Source: Symsagittifera roscoffensis (Eukaryota > Xenacoelomorpha > Acoela > Convolutidae). Taken from it: a DNA stretch of 60,000 bases. Below the pieces are notes generated by a model that was not told the origin of the DNA, did no database searches, and saw only the letters and a program-made list of their open reading frames with translations. Made by a program: the position numbers and the translations under genes. Location of the stretch: the NCBI RefSeq assembly GCF_963678635.1, contig NC_087069.1:45181448-45241447 (forward strand), written 5' to 3'. Shown in pieces: positions 43,835 through 54,624 of the stretch; within the stretch, counting starts at the first letter, position 1; each line of letters opens with the position of its first letter.

Positions 43835-45405
43835 ATGAAGCGAAATAAGGTATCAATAACTGAAAAAAGAGTAACAGGACTAAAGCAAAATCAAAACTCG
43901 TCGCAACGGAAAGCAACACTACCAAATCCGAAAGTAATGAGAAAGAATATTTCAGTGAACATGGTCAATACAAGAAGCGTGAAGGAACATAAGGCCAAGG
44001 AGAAAACTATGGAAGAACCAACTGTACCGCCTAGAGACATCGATCTTGAGACACCAGATCAGAGTACAGACGGGGTGGAAAGAAAAACTACGGAATCAAC
44101 ACCAATGCTGAATGCAGAAGAACAAGAAAAGAAAACGATAAAGTTCTCACCAATTGACATTGTGCACGATCCCATCATACCACCAAGACGCCTGAAACGA
44201 TAAAAGACGATTCTCAAACAAAAAACGTCGTTCACAGAGAGGATTGCAGCGTTGGTCGTGATGAAACCAAATAAGAAAGAGGAGGTAATGCCGACGACAG
44301 AGAAATGCAAAAGGTTTGGAACAGTTTCCGCAATTACAACAGAGGCCAAACAAGACGAAGAGCAGGTCACACATGGAGCAACGGCTTACCAAGAAAAAAC
44401 AATTTTGCTTGAGCTGGGCGACTTGATGGCAAAGTTGGAGCAAATCGAAAAGAAAGTGAAATACAGCGAGGAGGACGGCCAAGATCTAAAATGGAAGATA
44501 CGACACAACAAGAATGAGAACCTAGACAACTGCTTTAACCTGGCAAGGGCGACGGAAGAGAAGCTACAGCAGATGTCAGACGAGGTAGAGGCTACCGACA
44601 AAGATCGAGAGAAACATATCAAGAATGATATGGAAGAAATGAAGAAACGGTACGACACCGTGAACGAGAAGTCGTGGAATCTAGATACTAGAATGGACGC
44701 AATGGGCAAGGAACAAGCTGATAGTTCTTGTGCCATACAGTCCAAACTGGATGCACTCTTGAGAAACTCATTAGCCCAAGAAAAATTAGTGGTGAAAAAG
44801 CCATCCGGAACTAGAGTCGATTTCGTGGAACCACAACGAAAGAAACGATAATCTACACCGTTAGCACAAACTGATAGTACCATGGCGTCTGGAGGGATAA
44901 GGACGGCCATGAAAGTCTAAAATACAACAAGGACAACAGAGGACTCAGGATCACATACGGCTGTGCAACCGGATGCCATGACCGGGGCCAATACCTGGGA
45001 AATGATGAACAGGACGCTTGAAGCATTCGCAACGAGAAACACAGAATCAAGTGACAGAGGCAGTGGCAAATCCCGGAAAACCTTCAAAAAACCTAAGGAA
45101 TTCAAAGACGACTCAGATGGTTGCATTCATACATTGGTTGATGTAATGAGACTACATCTAGAACAAGATAACTTGAACGACGAAAGGCAGGCCTGCACGG
45201 CAATACTAAGCAACTTAGAAGGCACCGCACTAAAATGCGTGGTAGCGAAAAAGGAGGGGGAGCGTGATACAGCGGACAAGATCTTCGAGATACTGTTGAA
45301 CTGATTTGGGTCAGGGATGAAGGGTCATCAAGCGATGATGAGATTTGAAAAAAGAAGACAAAGGAAGACGAGTCAATCGATCGATTCCTGGATGATCTTT
45401 AGAGC
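43835..45405 (+). pseudogene. gag: gag, N-terminal coiled-coil and capsid part (unit 1)
   Basis: A single frame from ATG 43835 to 45304 is interrupted by TAA at 44201, 44849 and 44918 and by TGA at 45302. Between stops it encodes a basic N-terminus, a long charged coiled-coil region (44390-44790; LGDLMAKLEQIEKKVKYSEE) and a gag-like helical segment (VDVMRLHLEQDNLNDERQA, LSNLEGTALKCVV). It would form the element's particle. A frameshift near 45350 leads into the next part. The same sequence and stops recur in unit 2. Confidence 0.55.
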
Positions 45406-45786
45406 TTGAGAAGAAAAAGCGACCCGGAAAAATCGGCGAACAAAAGAAACTTCAGCATCGCTTCAAAGTTCATTGATGGGGTGAGAAGCGACGAATTGAT
45501 AATGATGCTGGCAACGTATAATACACTTTCGAAAGATAATGCACAAACCTTAGGAGAGATGAAACAAAAGTCAAGAGAGTACATGTTAATGAAACCAAAA
45601 AAGCACTCGTACTCAGAAGGCAGGAACGTGCAAGGGGGGAGACAGCAACAAAGGTCGTCATGGTACAAGCCTAGATACGGATGGAAAACGTAGGTTTTTT
45701 GCAAATTGTGGATCAGCGGATCATCATAGGGCGGATTGCACGACATACAAACAGGGGATGAAGAGCTTAGGATACAAGTCTTGGGA
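45406..45786 (+). pseudogene. gag: gag middle part (unit 1), truncated at the duplication junction
   Basis: The frame after a TAG at 45400 encodes SLRRKSDPEKSANKRNFSIA, FIDGVRSDELIMMLATY and EMKQKSREYMLMKPKKHSYS, the end of a gypsy-type capsid. It stops at 45692, before the knuckle. The sequence then breaks off at 45775, where the second unit starts. Confidence 0.55.
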
Positions 45787-48078
45787 TTCAGACAAGTCTT
45801 GGGACAGTAACGAAGTGTCCAAACATTTGAGCGAAGGGTCCTAGGAGGGTTCAGAAAAGTTCTGATACAGTAACGAAGTGTCCCAACACTTGAGCGAAGG
45901 GTCCTAGGAGGGTTCAGAAAAATCCTGGAAAAGTATTGAAACATCCCAAAACTAGAACAGAGGGTCCTAGGGACTGAAGTTGATTTAGATTCAAATCTGA
46001 TTCAGACTAATTCGACTGATTTTAGCTTTTAATACATTTAAAAAAAATTTAAATCTTTTATATATAATTGCAATCGGTCTTTACAATAGAGAATTGTAAA
46101 TATTAAAAATGTAAATAAAGAAAATTATATTAAAAAAATGAAGCGAAATAAGGTATCAATAACTGAAAAAAGAGTAACAGGACTAAAGCAAAATCAAAAC
46201 TCGTCGCAACGGAAAGCAACACTACCAAATCCGAAAGTAATGAGAAAGAATATTTCAGTGAACATGGTCAATACAAGAAGCGTGAAGGAACATAAGGCCA
46301 AGGAGAAAACTATGGAAGAACCAACTGTACCGCCTAGAGACATCGATCTTGAGACACCAGATCAGAGTACAGACGGGGTGGAAAGAAAAACTACGGAATC
46401 AACACCAATGCTGAATGCAGAAGAACAAGAAAAGAAAACGATAAAGTTCTCACCAATTGACATTGTGCACGATCCCATCATACCACCAAGACGCCTGAAA
46501 CGATAAAAGACGATTCTCAAACAAAAAACGTCGTTCACAGAGAGGATTGCAGCGTTGGTCGTGATGAAACCAAATAAGAAAGAGGAGGTAATGCCGACGA
46601 CAGAGAAATGCAAAAGGTTTGGAACAGTTTCCGCAATTACAACAGAGGCCAAACAAGACGAAGAGCAGGTCACACATGGAGCAACGGCTTACCAAGAAAA
46701 AACAATTTTGCTTGAGCTGGGCGACTTGATGGCAAAGTTGGAGCAAATCGAAAAGAAAGTGAAATACAGCGAGGAGGACGGCCAAGATCTAAAATGGAAG
46801 ATACGACACAACAAGAATGAGAACCTAGACAACTGCTTTAACCTGGCAAGGGCGACGGAAGAGAAGCTACAGCAGATGTCAGACGAGGTAGAGGCTACCG
46901 ACAAAGATCGAGAGAAACATATCAAGAATGATATGGAAGAAATGAAGAAACGGTACGACACCGTGAACGAGAAGTCGTGGAATCTAGATACTAGAATGGA
47001 CGCAATGGGCAAGGAACAAGCTGATAGTTCTTGTGCCATACAGTCCAAACTGGATGCACTCTTGAGAAACTCATTAGCCCAAGAAAAATTAGTGGTGAAA
47101 AAGCCATCCGGAACTAGAGTCGATTTCGTGGAACCACAACGAAAGAAACGATAATCTACACCGTTAGCACAAACTGATAGTACCATGGCGTCTGGAGGGA
47201 TAAGGACGGCCATGAAAGTCTAAAATACAACAAGGACAACAGAGGACTCAGGATCACATACGGCTGTGCAACCGGATGCCATGACCGGGGCCAATACCTG
47301 GGAAATGATGAACAGGACGCTTGAAGCATTCGCAACGAGAAACACAGAATCAAGTGACAGAGGCAGTGGCAAATCCCGGAAAACCTTCAAAAAACCTAAG
47401 GAATTCAAAGACGACTCAGATGGTTGCATTCATACATTGGTTGATGTAATGAGACTACATCTAGAACAAGATAACTTGAACGACGAAAGGCAGGCCTGCA
47501 CGGCAATACTAAGCAACTTAGAAGGCACCGCACTAAAATGCGTGGTAGCGAAAAAGGAGGGGGAGCGTGATACAGCGGACAAGATCTTCGAGATACTGTT
47601 GAACTGATTTGGGTCAGGGATGAAGGGTCATCAAGCGATGATGAGATTTGAAAAAAGAAGACAAAGGAAGACGAGTCAATCGATCGATTCCTGGATGATC
47701 TTTAGAGCTTGAGAAGAAAAAGCGACCCGGAAAAATCGGCGAACAAAAGAAACTTCAGCATCGCTTCAAAGTTCATTGATGGGGTGAGAAGCGACGAATT
47801 GATAATGATGCTGGCAACGTATAATACACTTTCGAAAGATAATGCACAAACCTTAGGAGAGATGAGACAAAAGTCAAGAGAGTACATGTTAATGAAACCA
47901 AAAAAGCACTCGTACTCAGAAGGCAGGAACGTGCAAGGGGGGAGACAGCAACAAAGGTCGTCATGGTACAAGCCTAGATACGGATGGAAAACGTAGGTTT
48001 TTTGCAAATTGTGGATCAGCGGATCATCATAGGGCGGATTGCACGACATACAAACAGGGGATGAAGAGCTTAGGATAC
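45787..48078 (+). repeat. Tandem duplication, unit 2
   Basis: Near-identical second unit. Both units share the same premature stops, so the stops are older than the duplication. Only unit 2 continues into the rest of gag and pol; unit 1 is an extra copy upstream. Confidence 0.9.
46138..47996 (+). pseudogene. gag: gag, N-terminal and middle parts (unit 2)
   Basis: Repeats the 43835-45693 segment at offset 2303 with the same stops (46504, 47152, 47221, 47605) and the same frame change. One Lys-to-Arg difference (EMRQKS) was seen. This unit is the one contiguous with the zinc knuckle and pol. Confidence 0.55.
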
Positions 48079-48488
48079 GCACTGGAAGAAGAGGACATGA
48101 ATCAAACGGAGACACATGAGTTTTACAGTGGCTTGATCATCAAGATAGGCGCGTGGTGTTTTTTTTGTTTTGGGAGGCACTGTCCTTTGTTTGGGAGGCA
48201 GTGAAGAATCAAAATCACCCGAAACACAAACTAGCACTGGCCGCTGTGCAAAATAATAGGAACAGACAAGCTGAAAACGATTTGAACAATGAAGAAGCAG
48301 CGAGTGGTGAATTGTCAACAAAGACAGTAAAGGTCGTGACACAAAACAAAGATGCCACTGGGGCCAAGAAAAGAAACTCTATAGAGATAAACTACGAGAG
48401 GGCAGCTGCAGAAGCGATCAATAAAGTGAAGCAAGACTTAGCGACGAAAGAAATCGAACAACGGCTCAAACAGGAGATAGAAAAATAG
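47997..48488 (+). pseudogene. gag: gag C-terminus: zinc knuckle and linker
   Basis: At about 48000-48045 one frame reads FANCGSADHHRADC. This is a CX2CX4HX4C knuckle whose first Cys is now Phe. A second, more damaged Cys-rich stretch follows at about 48150-48190. The frame 48153-48488 then encodes a Gln/Asn/Glu/Lys-rich helical linker (NYERAAAEAINKVKQDL) ending at TAG 48486. The knuckle would bind genomic RNA. Confidence 0.5.
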
Positions 48489-48491
48489 AGA

Positions 48492-49493
48492 TTGAACGAG
48501 ACGCTCTGTATGACAAGACCAGAACCAGAGACCGGAGAGAACTCGATGGGCAAGGGCAACTTCATCACCTTGAAAATTATAACTGGAAAACCATTTGGCT
48601 TCACGAAAAATGGGGAACGAATCATGTCAATAATCACAGGGGGCGGCCACGAAGTAACAAGAAACCTGAGTGAACCAAGTGATCAGACAGTGATGCACAT
48701 GGATGTATACGCGAACTACTTGAGTGCAATAAGCCCGCAAACTTCTTCAAGAGCTTTAAGGCCATTACTCCCGAGAAGTGGTAGCAAATCAGTTCGCATA
48801 GACAACAGACACACGGAAGCCTATGGATCGCATGAGGTCATGTTGAATATAGATGGTATAAACATCTTCCAAAAACAATGATAACATGTGACGAGGATCC
48901 AGCCGGGCAAATCTATGTTGGTAGAGAGGAACTAAAGATCCATAAGCCACTGTGCTATGCTGGAGGAGGATGCCATGCATCTGGGGACAGAAGCAGACGT
49001 GCCTGCACATGTATTGGACATAAATGGAAAGAAGACACAACTGCGTGTGTTGTTGGACACATGAGCCGTCTTGAGTGTTGTACCGACTGAAACATGGAGA
49101 AGAATGGGATTCGACAGAGATGACCTGATTGACTCAAGAATTCTACTGTCAGCAGCAAACAAGGGGATGCTTCGGGTTGTACGTAGGACACCGAAAAAAG
49201 CCCTAAACCTGGGAGAACGCAATCTGTGGACGGGCTTGCTGGTGGTGGAGAATCTAGATGAGCTTGACCAATTCACTTTAGGCAGAGATTTCATCAGGAA
49301 TTTTGACGTAACAATTGATGTTAACGATGCGATGTTCAGGATTCGAAACCCGGAAAGGAAGTACGTATTTAAATCGGTAAACTTGATAATGGCGAATGAA
49401 AATAAGGCTTCAGTTTTTCTGAGTAGGAGGGTACGGCTGAAAGCGAATCCAGAGGGGGAGAAAGCTAGGATACGCACTGCCCGTGAAAACTAG
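48492..49493 (+). pseudogene. Protease region, active site interrupted
   Basis: Frame 48492-48881 leads into an aspartic-protease-like domain continuing in two further frames. At 49056 the sequence encodes Asp-Thr followed by TGA (49062-49064), then AVLSVVPTETWRRMGF. The retropepsin signature Asp-Thr-Gly is therefore broken by a stop at the Gly position. Downstream, LDQFTLGRDFIRNFDVTID (about 49270-49320) is the characteristic G-R-D/N-F segment near the C-terminus of gypsy-type proteases. The domain would mature Gag and Pol. Confidence 0.6.
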
Positions 49494-50630
49494 ATATGAA
49501 ATGACTGAAACTGTGAAAGAAAATGAAGTTCTTTTTTGCCCGAATCATTGGGATAAAATTTGCATCTTGAGAAGATCGAAGAAAATAAAATGTTCATCAG
49601 GTCTTGTGAAGTCACTTAAGTCAGAGACAGACGATGGACTGTCGAGCTGTTCAAATTTTCCAGAAAGACCCACGTTAGAAAAATTGGAAATGGATAAACC
49701 AGTATTACCAGAAATTGAACATTTAAGGGGGAAGGTAACAGACGAACAGCTCAAAGCCATCAAGGACGTTCTAGATAGGAATCAGGATGTTTTTCGAGAC
49801 ATAAATAAGACATTGGATGTTGCAACTTTGTTTAACATGAAATAGAGTTAGAAGAATCGGCGGTACCGCATAGGGAGGGGCGAGGCGTATGACCCGAAAC
49901 AAATCGGATGCTTGTAGAAAAGAGATAGAGACCCTACTAGAGTATGACATGATAGAACCATCCAAATCAACGTAGGTGTGTGGAGTAGTAATGGCTAAAA
50001 ATAATGGAGACCTTATGTTGTGACTTTCGATATCTGAACTCCGGCACGGTGAAGGATGGCTATCCCATACCTAGGATAGATGAAAGTCTCCCAAAATTAG
50101 ATGACGCAAATTTTTTCACAACTCCTGATCTAGGGTCGGCCTTTTGGCAGGTACCACTGAGGAAGCAAGACCGAGATAGTACGGGTTTTGCATGCGAACT
50201 GGGATTGTTTCAATAGAAGAGGATGCCCTTTGGCCTCTGCAATGCGACAGCCACGTTCCAACGACTAATGGCACAAGCGCTGACAAGCGTAACGAAGAAA
50301 TATGGCAACTTAGTAAAATGCTACGGAGATGATGTCGTGATTGCAACACCCACACTGGAGGACCACATTGAACGACTGGACGAGGTGTTTGCTTGTATGA
50401 AGAGAGCAGGTCTGAAGTGCAAGGCGTCGAAGTGTGAAATTCTCAAGGACTCGATCAAATACCTGGGAAGAATGGTGGACAAACATGGTCTTAGACCAGA
50501 CCCAGATGCGGTGGAGGCATTACTGATTTGGAAATCGCCAAAAACAGAACACCACTCGATGAGCTTCTTAGGTTTCGCAAACTACTACAGGGAGTTCATC
50601 ATAGGCTATGCAGACAAAGTATATCCAATG
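49483..50630 (+). pseudogene. Reverse transcriptase
   Basis: Recognisable RT blocks, in order: LCCDFRYLNSGTVKDGYPIPRI (50013), FFTTPDLGSAFWQVPL (50113; catalytic Asp in PDLGSAF), then a TAG at 50214 where the aromatic residue before the MPFGL block usually stands, MPFGLCNATATFQRLM (50223), and YGDDVVIATPTLEDHI with the catalytic Asp pair at 50328-50333. LKCKASKCEIL and LGRMVDKHGLRPDPDAVEAL are the thumb-proximal Ty3/gypsy blocks. The N-terminal part (49845-50003) has lost its frame. The catalytic Asp residues are intact but the protein is not. Confidence 0.8.
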
Positions 50631-51238
50631 CAACAACTCATGAGGCACAAAGAAAAGAAGTTCACGTGGAATAACGCAGCGGAAGAATCATTCCAAAGAA
50701 TAAAAACGGAATTGCGCGAAGCACCAGTGCTGGGGATGCCCACGGAAAAGGGAATGTACGTGCGGGACACGGATGCATCGGTGGTAGCGATCTCTGAAAT
50801 ACTCCACCAAGAACATGAATGGAACAGAAAGACAGTCTTCTTACGGGAGCAAAGTCTTGAGTGACACAGGGATGAAATACGTAGCACCTAAAGCGGTAAT
50901 GACCTTTGTAGAAAAATATAGATCATACCTGGGCAGCAGGCCATTCAAGCTACGAGTCGACAAGAGAGCACTCAGTTGGTTAAAAACCTACTCAATGGAC
51001 CAAAGCTACATCGGGAGATGGATAGTGCGCCGGGATGGTAACGACATGATTATTGAGCACAGAACAAGGGACAAACATCAGAACGCCGACAGCTTAAGCA
51101 AAAAGAAGGAGTTTTACGAGAGACAGGAGCAAAAAGAGGCCGATAGGCCGGAGATCAAAGATGGCTTCTCGTTTATGAACAAGGAGGCGTATGACAGTCT
51201 TCCACCACGAGGTGGCTTGACAAGTAAAGGAAACCAAT
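50631..51238 (+). pseudogene. RNase H domain
   Basis: Directly follows RT: FLGFANYYREFIIGYAD just before, FTWNNAAEESFQRIK, then the catalytic-block VRDTDASVVAISEILHQE (about 50760-50815). After a frameshift near 50850, YGSKVLSDTGMKY, KLRVDKRALSWLKTYS (Asp retained) and HQNADSLSKK follow. The segment expected to hold the catalytic Glu is shortened (MKYVAPKAVMTFVEKY), so the enzyme is probably inactive. It would remove RNA from the hybrid during cDNA synthesis. Confidence 0.7.
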
Positions 51239-52175
51239 AGAGGACCATCCCAAGCTACCAGCAGAACATGAGACGAAAGAAATTCTCAAAGGAAAAACCG
51301 AGATGCCAATGGAAACGATGCTCAAGTCGAAGATAGTAAGGGAAACACTAAAAGCAAAATGCTATGGCCCTGATGAAGTGGAAACAGGAAGGGTGACGAT
51401 AGGAGAAGAGCTGAGGAGACTACTCGAGAAACTAGCCGACGATAAACCGGTAGCCCGGAATAATGATAAAGACAAACCGGAAGTCACCATATTGAAAAGA
51501 GGGTAAGCGGCTCGAGGCGAGGACTCAACAAAAAGGCAATCTGACGGCAAAGAAGTTGTGCGGACATTGGTCGAGAAGATCCCAGAGGACATACTAAGAA
51601 AGACTACGCTTCGGAAGAAGAAAGTGACTTTCAAGAAGGAAGCCAAACACCTAGAACCAGATCAAGAGTCAGGGGAGTGGTCGAAATCAGAAAGAGACAG
51701 CTAGGAAAAGAATTTGTCCGGGGAGGATGAATGGGAGAATGACTCAGAGAAGAGTGGCGATGACCGAGACAGTCTTTGCATGAGATTAGCAGTGGACAAA
51801 ATGAGGCACCACGACAGAGAACTACAAACTGACTCTTCCGCAGGAGCGTACAACCTAGAGCAACAGGATGAGTCCGGAGAAGAAGAGCTTGAGAAAATAG
51901 CAGTGTCAAGAAAACCATTCAGGGAGCTATCGTGCAACTCAATTTTCAGGACGAACCTGGAACCGGATGATGACAGGGAGCTCTTGAGAAGGATAGTTTG
52001 CGTTAAACTAAAAGACGACATCCACAATCCCGGAGAACTGAATGGTCAAATGATGGTACTGAAGGAACACGTGAAAGCGAGATACAGACTATCGGGTCTG
52101 ATACGAGCCACGAAGAATGACAAGATAGATAGTTAGGATAGTTACCTGGAGCTGGATGAGGATAGTTACCAGATC
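51239..52175 (+). pseudogene. Long acidic linker between RNase H and integrase
   Basis: Frames 51303-51506 and 51714-52136 encode Glu/Asp-rich sequence (MSGEDEWENDSEKSGDDRD) followed by a more ordered segment (VCVKLKDDIHNPGEL, MVLKEHVKARYRLSGLIRATK). Copy 1 homology begins inside this part. About 0.9-1.0 kb is long for a linker between these two domains in Ty3/gypsy elements. No known domain. Confidence 0.5.
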
Positions 52176-53398
52176 TTGAGCCAGTTCTTTAAGGAGAGAA
52201 GGGACTTACTCTATCACACAGCTGATGGTGTGTTAGCCTGCAAGAGGAAAGGTGAGGAAAAGATATTACACAAGCATAGTCTCATCATATTACCACAACT
52301 TTACCAAACGGAGGTGTTGTTCAGATCGCACGACCAAATGGGACATCAGGGGATAGACAAGGTACAGCAAAGAATACTACACAGGTTTGATTGGCCAGGG
52401 TTGAGAAAGGCTTGCAAAAGGTGGGTGAACGCATGCTTGTCGTGTTTGCAAGTAAAGGACCCTAGAAAAAAGAAATTCCCACTGAAGTCCGTGGAAAGCT
52501 CGGAATTTAACGAGGTCGTGCAGATAGACTATCAAAGGATCTGCATGACCGAAACGGGATACAATCAGATACTGGTAATTAAAGACCAATTCACGAAACT
52601 GGCAGAAGCGGAACCGTGTCAGACGGCCTCAGCGGAAGAGACTTGTGATCATTTGATAACGCACTGGATATCACGATATGTTTGTCCGAGGACATTCTAG
52701 TCGGACAATGGGAAAGCCTTCGTGGGTGACCTGACAAAAGAACTGATGAGGAGATCGCATATTGCCCAAGCACATTCAACAACCTACCATCCTCAAAGAA
52801 ACGGATTAGTGGAGAGGCAGAACAGAAATCTGGTGAACATGCTCAGGGTATATTGCTCAAGATACATGAGAGATTGGGACAAATATCTGCCACAGGTGCT
52901 AGGGGCGTACAACAGCACGCAGCATTCAACGACAGGGATCAGTCCTTTCATGATGTTGACTGGCAGGGAGAGAGCAATGCCCCTGACATTCTTCTATCCG
53001 GAATACGAAGGGAAGAAGAGGTCGCCGCAGTCGTACGTGAAGGAAGCGGTCAGGAGACAAGAAGAATTGAACGAGCTCTGTAGAAGGAACACGGCTCAGG
53101 CACAAATAAAACAGCGGAAGAAGTACGATGAAAAAATACTTCAGGCGAAACCGTGGGACAATACGTCTGTGTGTTCCAGAATGTCATACCCCCAAAAGAG
53201 ACTAAGAAATCACTGAAGAAATGGAGAGGACCGTTTATGATAACAGAGGTACACCAGCAGGGCCGGTTCTATCGCTTGAGTACAGGGCGTGCAGCGCACT
53301 ACGAAAATCTGAAACCTCACGTCCCATCTCCGAAAGATCGGTGTGTACCACAGAACATGGAAGGACTAGAGTACCTACTGGTAAGAACCAGCATGTGA
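52176..53398 (+). pseudogene. Integrase with HHCC, DDE core and GPY/F-like tail
   Basis: Frame 52176-52700 has the zinc module H52-x4-H57-x29-C87-x2-C90 (HDQMGHQG, ACLSC), then VVQIDYQRI with the first catalytic Asp. A TAG at 52698 precedes SDNGKAFVGDLTKEL (second Asp). Frame 52722-53216 carries TTYHPQRNGLVERQNRNLV (catalytic Glu) and GISPFMMLTGRERA. A frameshift near 53150 leads to frame 53153-53398 with KKWRGPFMITEVHQQG, the GPY/F module. All catalytic residues are present, but one stop and one frameshift disable this copy. Confidence 0.8.
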
Positions 53399-53399
53399 G

Positions 53400-54062
53400 G
53401 TGAACGAGAAAGGCACCAGAGAAAATAATGAGGGCAACGAGTACGCGAGCATGGATGATAACGAGAAGATAGAGGTGGATTCGGACGAAGGGTCTTTCGC
53501 GGAGGAAGATTGGAATGATCTAGAGCAGAACGAAGTACCAAAGTGGACACAACCAGACCAACCGATGACCACAGGGGCAAGGAAAAGCGATCGCAAACGG
53601 ACAGGCATGAGAAACAACAGGTATGGTGACGACTTCTTGATTGACAAGAACAACCCGATGAGATAGGAGAGGAGTTGGTGAACGTAGGCGACCTGGTAGC
53701 TGATGAAGAATGGCAGATCATCAACGACAGCGAGCACTCCTTGCAAGAGGACTACTCCGTGCCGGAACGAGAAATAGATCTGGAACAAAGCGAGATAGAA
53801 AGAAGGGAAAGAACACACCTGAGGGTACTGGAGTGGATGCATAATGTTGAGACTGACGAAAGGGAGGCGCAGAACATCCAACAGGTCGAAGTGTCAGCAA
53901 TGAAACACGTGAAGACAGAAAATCCACTATTTGGTGGGATAGCCACCGACCGGCCACTAGAAATACCACCGGATAACTTGAGCCCAGCACCATCGACGGA
54001 GACGTCGATGAATATTTTTGACCGGGGAGCGGGGTAGGACTTACCCACACCAAAAATTTGAT
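53400..54062 (+). pseudogene. Acidic post-integrase region
   Basis: Frame 53400-53666 (88 residues) is strongly acidic (DNEKIEVDSDEGSFAEEDW) with a basic end (RKSDRKRTGMRNNRYGDDF). Frame 53675-54037 follows (THLRVLEWMHNV, MNIFDRGAG). It matches copy 1 at 31.32-31.97 kb. It is probably the Pol C-terminal extension. Function unknown. Confidence 0.5.
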
Positions 54063-54082
54063 GATAAAGAAGCTCAAAGGAA

Positions 54083-54547
54083 GTGAGAGAGACTAACGGG
54101 TTGAAACTGGATCAGGAGGAAACCAAGCCTACCATAGGAAGAAATTTCAAGACAAAATTCGAGATACCGAACGAGTATTCAGAGAACATACTGTTCACAG
54201 ACAGCGACTTCATTTTGTCAGATAGGACGAGTGCGATCGGCATAGCAGCGGACATGAGCTTCAACACGAGACTGGAAGCAGACTTTAAAAGAGAATATCA
54301 GATTGTGGAGTTTCTATTCAGGTAGATGCTAGGGTTGGGAGGAATGGCTGCGCTTCCTCCTTCAGTTTCACAAGATCCTGGTAAATATCTGTGCTTCTTG
54401 GTGACGAGGGTCAACGAGAGGAACACGATAGACCTACACTCACTCGAACAGAATAAAAGAAATCTCGAACTGTTCTTCACTAGCAATACTAGAGGAAGAT
54501 ATTTCTTGAGTTTAACTGGTAAGATATTTCTTGAATTGGTTTGGTAA
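54083..54547 (+). pseudogene. Unrecognised region after acidic tail
   Basis: Two frames in the same phase, 54083-54325 and 54326-54547, are separated by TAG 54323. They encode FTDSDFILSDRTSAIGIAAD, MSFNTRLEADFKREYQIV and KYLCFLVTRVNERNTIDLHS, which look like ordered protein and are conserved in copy 1 at about 32130-32400. No family recognised. The frame runs into the tandem repeats at 54497. Confidence 0.45.
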
Positions 54548-54597
54548 AGGTATTTCTTGAGTTGGTTTGGTAAAGGTATTTCTTGAGTTGGTTAACA
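54497..54597 (+). repeat. 26-bp tandem repeats, four units
   Basis: The unit gtatttcttgagttggtttggtaaag occurs four times with small variation, directly before the next ORF. Copy 1 lacks it. Confidence 0.75.
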
Positions 54598-54624
54598 CGT
54601 GAGATCGCTAGAAAAGAATCAACG

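Larger units (their letters stand above)
43484..45775 (+). repeat. Tandem duplication, unit 1
   Basis: This 2292-base segment, from the tenth minisatellite unit through most of gag, recurs at 45787-48078 with offset 2303. I found one difference by eye (45563 A against 47866 G). The 11 bases between units (45776-45786, aagtcttggga) copy the start of the unit at about 43492-43502. Confidence 0.9.

Noticed and set aside
44386-44910. 174-codon minus-strand frame opposite gag (also 46689-47213)
   Set aside because: Antisense shadow of the Lys/Glu-rich coiled coil; duplicated only because the whole unit is.
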